A stretch of DNA of 64,000 nt from Asterias amurensis (GCF_032118995.1 NC_092648.1:20054450-20118449); one strand, 5' to 3'; positions 12,801-25,004 are shown, counted from the first letter of the stretch. The notes: generated by a model from the letters alone, not told the origin. Program-made: numbers and translations.

Positions 12801-15800
12801 TTTTTTGTCAAGTTTCTGATTTAAAAACAAACAACAAAGAAACTCTTAAACAATTTTCAAAAAACAGCTTTACAAAAACATCAGCAAAAACAAAAGTTTA
12901 GAGTTAAGAAGAATTTTGCCTGCATCATAAAAATACAGAGCTTTTTAAATCAAAAATCAAAACCAATATAAACAAATCCTACCACTTCAATTGTTTCAAG
13001 TGGTTGGTTTTACATCGTTGTGAAGAAAAAGTTCTTAAATCAATTTCCAAGATGAGTAAAACAAAATCTTACCTCAGCCACCATCTCGGCCGCATTTCCC
13101 TTTGGACATCTGATAATCGGCACAGTGCCCAGAGTGACACAAACAGAGAAGAGACTTGATGTAATGGTGTCCATAATGGCTTCCATCTCTGTGTCCTTTA
13201 CACAGGCATTATTCATACCTAAAGAAAATCAACAGAACAAACTTGACTTCTCCTTATTTTTAAGAGTTTTGAGAGAATTTGCCTTTTCCAGGTTTGCACT
13301 GTGCAACAAGAACTGGTATTCAATCTACAGTATTGAAAATAAGTTTGTGTACACAAGAACATAATTTGTAAAAATAAATTAATTTGTATTTTCACTTAGT
13401 TCTTTGGGGATATATTTGTGATTTGTCGGAATACAGGAGATTAGGAGGCGAAAGTAGTTTGCCAGAGCAGTTCAGGTCAATTGGGTGACATTTTAACATT
13501 CACACTTCTAGAGTTTAGTTCCACATTAGTTTTGGAGTTGTGGAACCAAATGAAGTTGTGCATTCCAATGTTGCAGTTGTGAATACCTTCAAAAACAAAG
13601 TTATTATGTTTTCCCCTTTAGTAATCTTGTTGGTATCTCTAACAAAGCAGTTGCATCATTTGATAATCTATCAAAATATATGGTAATTTTTTTCATTCCT
13701 CAGTTTTCACTAATCTATCATCCCAGTGATTTGAGGGATACTCACTGTAGTATGAGATGGCATCTCTGTTCTGATGTCTGACTGTGAAGAAGAAATCTTC
13801 CATAGAGATGAAGTTGACGTACTGATCAAAAACCTGGACATTGTACATGAAGACTTTGTTACACGTGATTCAATAAATAACAGCACAAACACATCAAACA
13901 ACATCCTGGATATAATCTGGGAAGATTTGGGAGTGTTTGAGTTAAGGGAGTGAATAAATTACTCAGATGTCTAATACTAATAAAAAGATTCTGGAATGTT
14001 TCTTTTAAGAATTACAATTTAAAAAAGGTAGGAGGCTGTGACTTCAGCAGCTATTGTCACAAATTTATATTTGTATGACTCTGTTGAATACTTACTTTAG
14101 ATATCTGTGATACATTATTAGCTTGTAGTGCAGCACCGGCCAAGTCTTCCAGAAGCTGCCTCGAGATGGCCGAGATGAAATTCAGATAATAAGATTCATA
14201 CAACTGGCTCTGACAATCCTGGAAATGAAATTGACAAATCAAATAAGCATGCATGTACATGAAGTCACTCAGTCAAACTAGATGGATTGCAAGAGGAGTG
14301 GACCAAAAAGGGGAGTCCAATCAGTCCGGTAGCTGATAAGATTCTGAAAGCTATAATTTTCTGGTGCGAAAACTTTTAGTCAGGCCTCTAATTTTACACT
14401 GGACTGAGGCCCAAAGCCAGTGATTGTATCACTGGGCCAGTAAACTTATGAAAGGACAATGTGTTTCTCATTTGAATATTAAATATATTTGACAAAATGA
14501 AGTGGTGTTCAAATGTTGACTTTTGAAGGTGAGTAAACTCTGAACTCCCGACAAGTATCAAACTGTAGGCTTTCTTACAAACAAGACATTCACACATAAA
14601 TCTTTAAATGAATAAATAAATCAGTCCCCTGAAATGAAAGTAACATACCCTGCATATCCGTTGAACGTTCTCTTCGGTTGGAAGAACAAAATATACAGCT
14701 GGAACATCAGGAATGGGGTCACGATCTGAATGGAGTAGTCTGAAAATAACACAAATGCATCAGTAAATGGTTTCAATGTTTGTTTTTAGAATCTTGAACT
14801 GTATTTGTTTTTCCTGGTTGAGTCAGTTGGTTGTTCAGAGCTACTTGGCATGAAATTTGCCCCAAAAATACTTACATTAAAATTTACATTATAAAAAAGC
14901 ACTAATCTGACTGCACCAAAATCTACTGAATACAGTGTACATCACAAGCCAAACAAACCTTGTTTGCCATTTAACCAAGCATTTCTTATCTTATTGGGTG
15001 TTAATATGACTAACTGTTTTCAGTGAAAAACCTCTATTTTCCAAAATCTCTAATTGCTTCTATACATGAACGAACATGCATTCATTGAAGCATCATTTTG
15101 AGCCCACAGGAAAATTAAAAAAAAACTTTCCCTAACAATTTATCAGAGATTGGCTGATGATAAATAGACTTTCACTGGCCTCACAGAAGTTCAAGGTCTG
15201 CTTTTTCATGATGTCCAAACTTACAAATGCAAAGTGACACCCATATCTCTGAGTTCTCTGACGGACAGAATTGGAGAAATAATGTCCTGTCCAAAGCGAT
15301 CGTATACCAGTATCTTCCATACTGGTTCGTTAAGGCTGCTCTTTGTTATCGGTGCATTCAGGTTCAGCATACGCTTCAATGAAGCTGTGGACAAAACAAA
15401 TGTATATACAAATTTAAATGTTTATGGGATGGTTAACAAAAACTAGTTGAAAATTTGTGGCCCTCCTTCCTCCACGACGGTCGTGAGGATGGAAGGGTTA
15501 CCGGATGGGCGATTTTCTATTGACCCCATTTTCCCTTACTCTGACGCCACACACAGATAGCTACTCTCTGTTTACTGGTCGATTGTTTTGGGAGTAACAC
15601 TGAATGTAAATAGGCTTATGGAGTTACTCCTATGACAATGTCATAATTGTGATTGTCGGTAGGGAGTCCGGCAAAATTTGCCTTTTTTCACAAAACGTCA
15701 ACAAGTTTTATACCATTGGAAAGAGGACGGCAAGAGCAAACCAATAGTGTTTATTTTATTTCAATAGCTTGTATAATGAAGAAGCTATGCTCATTTTAAA

Positions 15801-17999
15801 CACGGCAGAGGGCGTTTTGAGTCTGTCAATTTCTTACTGATTAAAAGAGTGTGGAAACTGCTCCTGATTTATTCATTAGAGCATATCAGACATAACAAAT
15901 TTGACAAAATTGATCTCGGTATTCACATCAATGGGAAAATAGGTGATAATTGTGTCTTGTTTACATATTTTTTAGCGTAATTACATGTTTTAAAAAGGTA
16001 AACAAATTAAAATACATGAACTTGAAGCGTGAATATATCTCCTTTTTTTTCCATTTCAGGTACCTCAAGTCTTGAAGATTCAAGCAAGTCAGTTTCTAAG
16101 ACATAAAGCTGCACAATTAACCGCTACCTTGGCCTTTGAAAACTGCACTTTATGCCAATAAACAATTGCTAATATTAGAAATTTGTGTGGTAATTTTTTT
16201 TGTAAACATAGTTACCAAGTGTTTTATTAAAAATAGTATCAATTCATTAGAGTAATTTTGTTTACTTCTCTGTTTATTATGACTCAAGTTTTTAAGCCCT
16301 TTTTCATTTTGAAAGTTAAAATAAACATTGCTAAATAATGTTTACAAATTCCGCACGAAAAACTTATTATTATTATAATTTTGTTTTCTTTTTTTCCTTT
16401 CTATCTTATTAAACAAATAGTAACAAAAGTCAAGATTAAAACGAATCCTCATTTAAAACATGTATGTAACCTCAAACAATGGAATTAAGATTTAAAAAAA
16501 GGCCATCAGAACGTAATTTTTTTTTAACCTTTCCGATTCTGAATTATTGAAACCAATAAATCCCGGGGCGCGGACACTGCCGGCCATTGTTTCTTAGCCG
16601 GTCTGGTTTTTGTGCATCAGCGAATTGCGCAATCTGTCAAAGACTGGTGTCCACACTCACGCGACAACGCTTGCTGATAAGCCGTTTTTAAGTCAGGGGA
16701 CACGACAACTGAAATGGCAATTTGCGCAGACACGGTGTGTCGGATAGTCTTGGTGGGATTCGGAAATCAGAGAAACAGTGCGCCCTCTACGTTCATTCGT
16801 TACAAGCGTGTACAGTTTTTGCCGTGCGTGCATAGATCGAACGTTGGCTGTGTGACCGCGCAACACCAATGGTCTTGGAACCAAGGCTATGTGTGTGAGT
16901 GCGCAGAGTGCCGCGCTGTGTTCAACCATTGACCCGATTTTGAGGATTTTTTTAAAGAACCTTCTCTATAAATTTGCTTTGCGATTGTTTGCGATAGTTA
17001 ATAAAACAAAAAAAAGTGCATAGACACCCAGTTCAGAGTATAATCTTTCAAATAGAGTTCTGTCAAAGAACTGTAATGACCTATAAGTATGATATTTTGA
17101 CGCATTTTCAGGAGAAAAATCGTCATAATATGTCCGTATTTCATGTGTTCGAAAAACTGGGCAGAAATTCCATTTTTATTTACGTGAGTTGTTTCAAAAT
17201 AGTACCGTTGGAAAGCTGACAAAATTCTACATCATGTACTTTGGTTTCTCACATTATCTCGAAAGAAAGAGCACCCTCTAGTATTCTTGAAAATATACTT
17301 CTTGTGGCAGTCGACAAAATGGACGTTCAGAAATTTAGACGCGTCAATATCTGGTCCCAAAAACGCAAAAGTAAACTTAATTTTTCACAATTTTACTGCA
17401 GCTTTTCCCAAGATATTTTGTTTTCTATGGATTCTGTTATCTTTATTCTTCTGGAAAACTGAATCCTTGTTTGATTTGGACAAGGTTAACGTTATCAATT
17501 GGCGAGTTATTCACAGCTACTTTTCACACACAAACAGATACGTTTTACAAAACTGCCATTTTGACAGACTCGCTATTGTCGGTAATGAAAAGGTGATCCA
17601 ATTCCATTTACTGGTGTATTTTTTTTTTAATTGTTGTCAAATTAAGTTCTAGGGAGGTGGTAACTAAACTACTGACTGCCTCTAGACCCCCTAACTGGGG
17701 CGCTGTTTTTTCCAGAAATGTTGACATCAGCGGAGGTCGCGACCGCAGATGTCAAACTCAAATAATTCGAAAAAATCGGACATCGGACTCGGCGAGGGAG
17801 AGTACACATCGCCGGCGCCCAAGTTACTGGTAATTTGCCTTGAGTGTCTCTAGATATAGCAATATAGAGCATGTCAAGTATAATACTAAATACTTAAATA
17901 TCTTTAAAATAATGTTTAAGGTTCATAAGCAAAAAGGAATTTGGAATAAAATGATTTACCAATCTGTTTGTCACGGATGGTGCTACTGGCAGCCGCCAT
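3834..17999 (-). CDS. SCFD1: SCFD1 / Sly1, Sec1-Munc18 family vesicle fusion protein
   Basis: Complete 20-exon gene encoding 641 aa (human about 642). Coding exons in reading order: 17960-17999, 15225-15384, 14649-14739, 14096-14218, 13746-13833, 13073-13218, 12730-12815, 11597-11696, 11053-11189, 10278-10368, 9896-9969, 9317-9398, 8687-8851, 7775-7854, 6593-6731, 6372-6425, 5897-5949, 4957-5059, 4466-4549, 3834-3863. Every junction is GT-AG and phases sum to an open frame ending TGA. Recognisable stretches: [90 protein letters not shown] and [12 protein letters not shown], all as in vertebrate SCFD1. The protein binds syntaxin-5 and SNARE assemblies to drive ER-Golgi membrane fusion, acting at the cytosolic face of those membranes. 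The start is [13 protein letters not shown] in a good ATGG context. The charged linker after the tenth exon is shorter in sequence identity, as usual. The copy looks intact. Confidence 0.97.
4032..4350 (+). repeat. tRNA-derived SINE (copy 1)
   Basis: Begins with a tRNA-Leu/Ser-like head: ATGGCCGAGAGGTCAAGAGC (A-box region), then GTGTGGGTTCGAGACCC (B box), followed by a body with CTTAACCATCATTGCTTCG and a tail with TTTCTGGCAGTGGCTGCTGA. It lies in a SCFD1 intron. Related copies are at 4625, 5303, 11241, 29365 and 52095. Confidence 0.75.
4625..4895 (+). repeat. tRNA-derived SINE (copy 2)
   Basis: Shares GATCAGCAGAGTGTGGGTTT (B-box region), CTTGACACTTGTATCC and the later body with copy 1. The A-box end is eroded. 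It lies in a SCFD1 intron. Confidence 0.65.
5303..5790 (+). repeat. tRNA-derived SINE (copy 3)
   Basis: GTGGCCAAGCAGTCAAGTGA head, GTGGGTTCGAATCTC B box, then CATGACACTTGTGTCCTTGA and a long body ending in AAATGGCCCTGTGACC. It lies in a SCFD1 intron, and a short (ATT)n run follows near 5838. Confidence 0.65.
6992..7363 (+). repeat. TTAA-flanked MITE, family A (copy 2)
   Basis: Starts AGGCAGTGGACACTATTGG and ends GTGTCCAGTGTTT, with TTAA at 6988-6991 and 7364-7367. About 372 bp, in a SCFD1 intron, same orientation as copy 1. Confidence 0.85.
9107..9183 (+). repeat. tRNA-like sequence, probable tRNA pseudogene or SINE head
   Basis: GGCTAGA at the 5' end pairs with TCTAGTC at the 3' end; AGCTCAGTTGGTAGAGTG is a good D arm/A box and AGTTCAAATCCCA a B box. 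The anticodon arm has a mismatch (loop around ACATTAA, apparent anticodon ATT), and the T stem pairs poorly, so I favour a decayed tRNA or SINE head over a working tRNA. It sits in a SCFD1 intron on the opposite strand. Confidence 0.5.
10479..10861. repeat. TTAA-flanked long palindrome MITE, family B (copy 1)
   Basis: 383 bp, begins AGGAACACGTTGCCTTGGAT and ends in its reverse complement, flanked by TTAA at 10475-10478 and 10862-10865. The whole element is one inverted repeat: the arms run to the centre (GTCAAAATTTTGAC near 10664-10677). It is non-coding; reading frames across it are artefacts. It lies in a SCFD1 intron. Copies are at 20806, 45245 and 61871. Confidence 0.9.
11241..11440 (+). 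repeat. tRNA-derived SINE (copy 4, 5' truncated)
   Basis: GTGGGTTCGAATCCTGGTCA, then GACACTTGTGTCATTGCAC and GTGAGGGCAGAGATGGTTCT, matching copy 3. It lacks the A-box end and lies in a SCFD1 intron. Confidence 0.6.
11733..12107 (+). repeat. TTAA-flanked MITE, family A (copy 3)
   Basis: AGGCAGTAGACACTATTGG at the left and GTGTCCACTGCCT at the right, with TTAA at 11729-11732 and 12108-12111. 375 bp, in a SCFD1 intron. Confidence 0.88.
12168..12553. repeat. tRNA-like module joined to a long near-perfect hairpin
   Basis: 12173-12237 looks like a tRNA-derived promoter (GTGGTCTAGCGGTTAGACTG as A box; GGGTTCGAATCC as B box). It is followed without a gap by an inverted repeat: left arm about 12239-12376, right arm about 12420-12553, over 130 nt each and almost identical, with a loop of about 43 nt holding CAGAATTATGCGCATGCTC. 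It lies in a SCFD1 intron. If transcribed it would fold into a long hairpin RNA. Mechanism of origin unknown. Confidence 0.7.
15385..17959. other. SCFD1 first intron, no gene seen
   Basis: The longest SCFD1 intron. It holds a short hairpin of the CCTCC/GGAGG family at about 15463-15502, a GC-richer block at 16560-16930 with no credible gene, and several GCGCCCTCT or GCACCCTCT motifs (16782, 17271) of the sort found at ends of echinoderm repeats. Open frames at 17241-17652 have no recognisable domain or exon signals. Confidence 0.5.
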
Positions 18000-19140
18000 G
18001 TTGATTTTTTTTTTACAGTCTGTTGTCTGGAGACGTGATTTGCCATCAATAAAATAACGCATTCTTTGCTCTATATTATAGCACCAGACTCAACCTTAAA
18101 ATGTTATAGCGCCCTCATCAGCCACGTAGCGTTCTGTTCTATTTATAGAAACGTTTATCACCAAACCTACTGGTTCGGGGGAATTACCTAACAGTAATAA
18201 TTATGCAAGAATTTTAAAAGTACGTGTTTTGCAGTTGACTCATCTTTTGTGGACGACTCGATAAAACCGCATGAAAAGGCAATCAGCATGTCAGCCGGCT
18301 ACCTCATTAATGCTTCTTGTAATGCTCATGGTGCCCCTGTCAGATGCAATTGTGTCCGCCATGCAATCCTAGCCGCTCCGGACACTTTTGCATATGCAAT
18401 CGTGTCCGGGACTATGCAAAAACCGGTGGACATGTACATGTACATGTATGTGCGCGCGTAAGCGAGCGTGCATGCACTGAACCTAAGTATAATATGCAGC
18501 ATGAATACGGTGTTTTATGATTGCAGGAATACCCAACGGCCGATCATTTCCCATGTCATTCATGACATGCACTTAGCTTGAAAAAAAAATGGCGAACGTG
18601 TTCCGTCGACCAAGGGCGTTTAATTTACTGCAAGGACGGTTTTGCACAGGGGCGGACACAACTGCATATGCAAATGTGTCTGGGCGGATACAATTGCGGA
18701 CATTATTGCATATGCAATAATGTTCTCCGGATAATATTGCATAGAGGACATAATTGCATGCGACTACCCCCTCCAATAAAAAGTCAAACAACAAGTCACA
18801 CAGGTAGCCTCAGTGGTTTCTGCCCCTGCCTTTCACCTACTCTGTGGAACCATGGAGGTACACGGACCGTACCGCCGGTGAGCTTGTGTATTAGAATTTC
18901 CAATCACTGCGTGACTATTTGGGTTTTACCCAAAAATGTTCACCCATGTCCACTTAAATGATAGGCCTCATAGTTTTCCAAAAAAGTTTGCGTGATGGAT
19001 CGCCTATGCTTTGACGACTGTGTACACAGCTCGCCCCTATTCTTAGCCTATATACTCTTGAGAATTAACATTAATAAATAAACAAGAAACCGACCAGAGC
19101 AAAGCAAACGAGACACAAATCACTTGTTGACACAAAATAA
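18000..19140. other. intergenic region with repeated ATGCAAAT-like motifs
   Basis: Upstream of the SCFD1 start and beyond the tail of the next gene. From about 18340 to 18770 the motif GCATATGCAA and variants recur (TGCATATGCAAATGTGTC, TTGCATATGCAATAATG, TTGCATAGAGGACATAATTG), each near GGACA or TCCGG. Some match the POU/Oct octamer ATGCAAAT. It may be a decayed short-period repeat or a regulatory cluster. No gene is seen. Confidence 0.45.
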
Positions 19141-19160
19141 AGTTTTAATTGTGCACTTGA

Positions 19161-19166
19161 TTTATT
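19161..19166 (-). terminator. candidate polyadenylation signal of the 271-aa gene
   Basis: TTTATT on plus is AATAAA on minus, about 690 bases beyond the stop at 19849. No better candidate is closer. Confidence 0.4.
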
Positions 19167-19848
19167 TACAGGTAAAATGTTATTACAAATTTACACAATT
19201 ACCTCAGTATTGCTTTATCCGTTTTATAAAATCGGGCGAACACTGAGATGTGAGTGCCCTGTCAATCGATCAATCATTTTAATTCTAAGCACAAACATCG
19301 GCATTGGAGGTTGGACTTGTGGGCAGGCCTAAAGATTAATATTTTGCATCAATGGTTGAAATATTTTCCAAAAAATTTAGTTGTCCATATTTTTAAACTA
19401 TTTATTCATAGCCTCCGTCTTTATGATCATGCGAATAAATTATACTTTTGGACACTTCAGAAGTTTCATTCAGACAAGAGTGACGAAAAATTATGAAATC
19501 GAACGAGTGGAACTGACAGCAAGTATAGCTTTGAATGGCCCCCATAACCCCCCCAAAATGGAAATATAAACTGAACTTTTTATATGTAAAATAAAGGTGA
19601 AGGGCCAACAAAATGAACACTTTCTCCAATGGTTGAAATTGACATTAATTCAAAAGTAGAGCCACTTAAATTCCGACAAAGACTTTGTTTTAAATTGAAA
19701 AGACTGGAATTGAAAGTCTTAATCAGAATACTGTTTTGGTGTCAAAGTTGTTGTCGTTTTTCTTCTTCATTTTTACTGTTTTGAAGTTTATACGGTTACA
19801 AATAATTGTGTTTGGTGACCCGGTGGCTGACTGGTTGACTTGACCACA

Positions 19849-22800
19849 TCACACGTCTTGCTCTCGTATGGCCTTGGCGCTCCGTAGGAGTTCTGCCGTA
19901 CGGCGCTGCATCTCGGCACTGCGGTCTAGAGCTGTCTCGGTCCTCTGCTTCAACCACTCCACATGGGGCAGGGAACAACTTTTCGGACCTGTAGAAATAG
20001 GGAGACGAAAAAAACAAAAATGCAAGTTATTTTCCGAGACGCAAATGAGTTTACAGCACTATTCGGAAACGAGCGGTGCACAAAATAAAGAGAAACCTGA
20101 GCAAAATGTCACGAGGACGAAATAAAGAATGATCTTTATTGCAATTTACGGCAATTAGCCTATAAACTAATAATTATCCAATGCAAAGCTTAGCAGCAGC
20201 CGAAAGTCTAATGGTAGCCAAACTTTGACGAGGCTGGTGGTTGACACTGGCATACCAATTTGTTGTAATTGTTGTGTAGAACAGGGCTATTTATTTTCTG
20301 GATAGAGGGCATATTTTTTTCTCATAAATCGATTAACACATCATAGCTTTTCACTATTGGACATTATTAAAACGCCAAAAGGCCAGTACAGGTGCCGTCA
20401 CACTTTTGTAAATAATGTTGATTTCTAAATGGCGTATTAATTAACTGACTGATGTGTTTATTCCATGAAAGAGGCAACCTGCTGCCTATAACTTGCTAAA
20501 CTTCAAACGCTGGTTAAAAATAGCTCGATGACTGTTGCTCCAATCAAAATCCCTGGAATTTCTCAGGGGTGTAGTTTCTGGCCAACTAGATGTATTGTTG
20601 TTGAACTGTCATACGAAATAGAAGTACACTTTCTTGTGTCACACGCCCTTTGAAATTAATGTCAAGATGGGGATCAGTGTAAGATTTTGACGGGTGGAAT
20701 ACTCAGGAAGTGCCCTGAAATGACTCAGAACACCGTTGCCTTTATCTCGTACAACAAGCTACAGATGTAATTCAATGGACTCTTGAAATAACAAGGGAGG
20801 ATTAAAGGAACACGTTGCCTTGGATCGGTCGAGTTGGTCTTTGAAAAGCGTTTGTAACCGTTTTTTATAAAATGCATATGGGTAGAAAGATGTTGTAAAA
20901 GTAGAATACAATGATCCACACAAACATGCCTCGAAATTACGTGGTTTTCCTTTTACCTCGTCGACTAACACGTCGGCCATTTATGGGGGTCAAAATTTTG
21001 ACTCCCATAAATGGCCGACCATGTTAGTTCGCACAGTAGAGGGAAAACCACGCAATTTCGAGGCAAACTTGTGTGGATCATTGTATTCTACTTTTAAAAA
21101 ACATCTTTCCAACCATATGCATTTTATAAAAAACGGTTACAAACGCTTTTGTTTTGACCAACTCGTCCGATCCAAGGCAACGTGTTCCTTTAAATGGGTT
21201 GTGTGACTCAAACTTTACCTTGATTCTAGACTGACAGTGACATATTATTATTTTATTTTGTTTGCGTAAAAAAAGTATAAAATCACCTGACTTTGTTTTC
21301 GACTATCACGGTATTGCAGATAAAGGGATGGGCTGTATAGGCCCTATTCTTTCAATTCAATAAAAATCACCAGACTTTATTTTTGAATATACACAGTATC
21401 AATATTGCAGAAAAAAGGGACGGGCTGTGGGCCCAATTATTGAATTCGTTGTGTAAAGTAGCCTACAAGTGCCAATTATCTTGTTCACAAATATTTTCGT
21501 TTATTTTGGTATTCAGTTCACCATCAACAAACCACACGTATAAAGTTCGTTCTGCCTCATAGGTTGTACATTATTTATTACAATCATTTTCCGAAAGTTT
21601 GTCTGATAAATCCTTTCCAAATATGAAAAGCTAAACTCTGTGTTCCCTTAAAACTTTAAAGTCTATAAAAGGGTTAGGCCTAAACTTAAACTTTTACAAA
21701 CATGAAGCACGGTGCGGTCCAGATGTCTTTCATCTGTTATGAAACGCGTTTTGTAGCGTGTTTTGTGTTTATTTAGGAATTTTAAAAACCTCTCTTCCTC
21801 TTTAACACATTCCATCTTAAAAGGTAATCCGGAATAGCCACGATTGCTGATACAGAATATTAATCGACACCGAAACAACCAAATAAGTTTCATGTAACAG
21901 CCAAACAAACCAAACACTCCACCGATAAAAAAAGAAAATTCCATGTGGACACAAAAACTCGTTGCTCCCCTCTCAAATGGGGGAAATCAATAACACGGAA
22001 ATTGTAAAAATTTCAGTGATCGTAAAAAGTGCCATGAAAATTGATGGGTCTGCAACACTTCTATAGCTTACATTATTTTCAAACAAACAACTTCAAAGGA
22101 CTTTGATTTTGTACTTTGAAATGGTTTTTTTTTTACTTACAATTTTGTATTAAATTTTAGGGCAGGACAATAAGCATAATATTATTATAATCACAAACTG
22201 ATGTGCTATAATTTATATATATGAAGTAAGCATCGAAGAATTAACTTTATGATGTGTTTGTGCCATCAACATAGTGCTACTCTGTGTAAACAAACTTGTG
22301 AACCACTTGGCTTTGGAAGTGGCCCTGCATTCCATTATAAGTCAATATATTTTGGCTTTTACATACATTCCTTATGGGCCAAGGTCTTCTCAGAATGTTT
22401 GAGTGTATGTTATTATAAGAAATGTAAATTTGAATGACAATGGGTGTTTTCTGTGTAAATTTACACACACAAATAATATGCCAGCTTGCCGGAAGAGGCG
22501 CTTTGGCATGAAATTCCTTCGGCATCCAGATGCGTATTTTTATTGTGACACAACATGACAGTTGTATTAAAGTAGCCACACACAAAAACGAAAAAAAAAA
22601 AAAGATCACGACACTCAAAACACTTTATTTATACTTACGATATCTCGATCGCCTAGACTTTAATTCATCGGCGAGCCATGACTTATTCGGTGACCGTAAA
22701 ATAACGTCTTCTTCCCCATCACCATTGGCAAGACGTCTCGGTCTGTGCACCATTGCCGAGGACATCGAGTAGCGTCTCCGCCTCGTCGTGGTAGGTGTTT

Positions 22801-23314
22801 CCCCGTCAAGATCTTCTTGATGGTCCCATGAGTCATCCCTCTCGAAGGGTGGAGAAGTTTGGATCCCTTCGTCGGCTGAAAGAGCATCCTCCTGGTCAGA
22901 TTTAAGATGGTGACAAGGGGATGGTGATGTTGAAGATGATAACGACTGAAGAGTAGTTGCTGGGATAGATTTTGTTGAGTTGGATCCCTCCTCATTGCAC
23001 TTGGGTAATGGCATTTCACAGCAGTTCTGCTGAGATGTTGAAACCGACTTGGTTCCCAAACTGTCACTTTCGGTATCCTCACTTTCGTGTAGATTTAAAG
23101 GTGGAGTATCCTCTTCATGATCAGTCTTAATGACAACACTTCCCGTGTTCTCACAATGCTCTGGTAATTCACTTATAGTATCCAGTATATCCTGTTCAAA
23201 GCTTGGTCCTTGACAATCCATGATGGGATGCTGATGACGGAAGTCGGTTCCTCTCTCAGCAGTCGAGGAATGATTTTCAGGAGAAAACGTTGAAGGATTT
23301 CGGACGGTATTCAT
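19849..23314 (-). CDS. uncharacterised two-exon protein, 271 aa
   Basis: I do not recognise this gene. Exon 1 is 22639-23314 (start MNTVRNPSTF), donor GTAAGT; exon 2 is 19849-19988 with acceptor TCTACAG. The split codon C|GT joins in frame and the joined length, 816 nt, ends in TGA, so the model is self-consistent, though an extra in-frame exon in the 2.6-kb intron is possible. The N-terminal 180 residues are rich in Ser, Thr, Glu and Asp with runs such as SSSTSPSPCH and look disordered. A basic stretch follows (TTTRRRRYSMSSAMVHRPRR), with an RRRYS-type site that could be phosphorylated. The last 60 residues are more ordered: SWLADELKSRRSRYR, then PHVEWLKQRTETALDRS and a charged helix-like end finishing AIREQDV. 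No signal peptide or membrane segment. It faces PIGF head-to-head across 1.7 kb. Confidence 0.7.
20806..21189. repeat. TTAA-flanked long palindrome MITE, family B (copy 2)
   Basis: 384 bp, TTAA at 20802-20805 and 21190-21193. It is nearly identical to the copy at 10479, including the central GTCAAAATTTTGAC, which suggests recent spread. It lies in the intron of the 271-aa gene. Confidence 0.9.
21280..21450 (+). repeat. two-unit tandem duplication, about 83 bp unit
   Basis: Unit 1 (21280-21362) has AAATCACCTGACTTTG and GGGATGGGCTGTATAGGCCC; unit 2 (21363-21450) has AAATCACCAGACTTTA and GGGACGGGCTGTGGGCCC. Diverged, in an intron. Confidence 0.6.
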
Positions 23315-25004
23315 CGTAATCTTTTAATTCCGCCAGTCACCGCATACACTCAGAGTATTGTCCTTAGAAAAGAAATTCCGGAGTGTTTGTAACTGGTCTT
23401 TTTACATGTAGATGAATCAGACAAGTTTTAGATCCCGTTCGGCTATACACCACAGAAATATGTTATGATACCTGCATGCTGTGAAGCCTTGCTATGAATC
23501 ATAGGCCTAGATTAAAGTTCTCCTGCGATTATGGTTTGTTTATGTCCTTTCACTTCGACGTCACACTGCCCGGAGGTGCATTTTTCAAACTCAACACAAA
23601 CACCACCCATTGTTACGCCACAATGACTTACCTTGTATTGTGCGTTGCATTGTGACTGTGCTCAGTCAAGCGAGAATTAGTAAAACTACCTGGGGAGACC
23701 GCCCAGTCATCTGTGACTCACGGTTCTATTGTTGGTGGGTAAACGGAGACTTCTGCGAAGGCTTTCAGTCAAATATTTTTTAGCACATATCCATTTTTTC
23801 ATACCATATTAGTCTATTTCTTTCCACCATTGTCAATTGAGCTGTTCTTGTTACTCGTACACGAAGTCTATAGGTCAAAGTCAAAGTGTGGTAGGATCCC
23901 ATTGCACTTTGTAACCACTGTAGTAAACATTATGTAAATAACATTTAAAAGAAAATAGTTGAATCTGGGAAAACATTGCACTCACAATTGTATAGCAGAA
24001 CTGTTTATATGCTACCTCCAAAAATAGTTCTAAAAATCATATACTTTTCTGTATAAGGCCAAAAATCTTAGGCTTATGCCTATAATATAAACATATTATG
24101 GCAATCTTTTTCAGCTAATGCGAAATGTCTAAACGGCAGAATGTAGTATTCGGTGGGACGAGTCGTTGCGAGTTTGCATCATAATAAATGAGACAAAATT
24201 AAGTCATATAGAAAGGTGATTTTTGGAAGGAAGACCGATTGGTCTTGCCATTTTACTTTTTTGTGAGAACCATCTGGTGCAGTCTTGTGCATGCTTTATT
24301 ATTATATCCACAACAATTGGAGAATACAACTTTCACCACTTCCCCCAACGAACCTTGCATACTGACTGAGAACTCGCGTTCAGTAGAATCGAGTGATTAA
24401 ATAGAAAAATCATACGATCAAAGTTTATCATGACACATGAACAAGTATTGTGCCAAACAGGCGCGACTGTTTGAAGAGTCGGACAGTCTTGAAGACTCAG
24501 TCAGAATTTTGTGCCTAAACACTGAGTTGACATCAATGTCATGCGATTATAACTCGGATTCTAATAATATTTACGCCTGTAGTTTATGGTTTATCTGGCA
24601 TCTGAGGCAGGTGTACAATAATGGAGGATACAAACAAATTTGATACATGACTGAGAATATTCTTTAAAACAGCTGGTTTTCAGTCTCAATTTTTGCAGCC
24701 CGAATGAGACTAGGCCCTACGGAGGGGTACATTTTCTCCTATAAAATATTAAAGAAGGTCGAACCATGGTCGAACGAAAACCATAAAGTGGACAAAATCT
24801 AAGAAGAACTCAAGGTACGTTAAAAACATTCTTTAACATTAAGAGTGGTTATTAGTCAGAAAATCATCGCTCATCATTCATTCTATTGCTACAAATTTTG
24901 ATAGTATTTTGTTTATATTGAAGAAACCAGATGAGGTGGTACTGATTCAAAGCATACAGCGCGAAATAGCGCCCTCTTCTGTTTAAAGTTGATTTGTATC
25001 CAAG
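23315..25004. promoter_or_regulatory. head-to-head intergenic region (271-aa gene / PIGF)
   Basis: 1.7 kb between divergent start codons. Both first exons lie close to its edges, so a shared or paired promoter is likely by position. No TATA box or known element is convincing. A GCGCCCTCT motif lies 35 bases upstream of the PIGF start (24969). No further gene is seen. Confidence 0.4.

Noticed and set aside
16693-16932. Cys-containing open frames on both strands
   Set aside because: Overlapping on both strands in a GC-richer repeat-like block; no zinc-finger spacing that fits a known family.
17241-17652. Open frames of 73 and 121 codons
   Set aside because: Low-complexity, no domain, no exon signals, inside SCFD1 intron 1.
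22660-23082. 140-codon open frame on the minus strand
   Set aside because: Alternative frame of the 271-aa gene's first exon; the other frame has the acceptable start, donor and phase.
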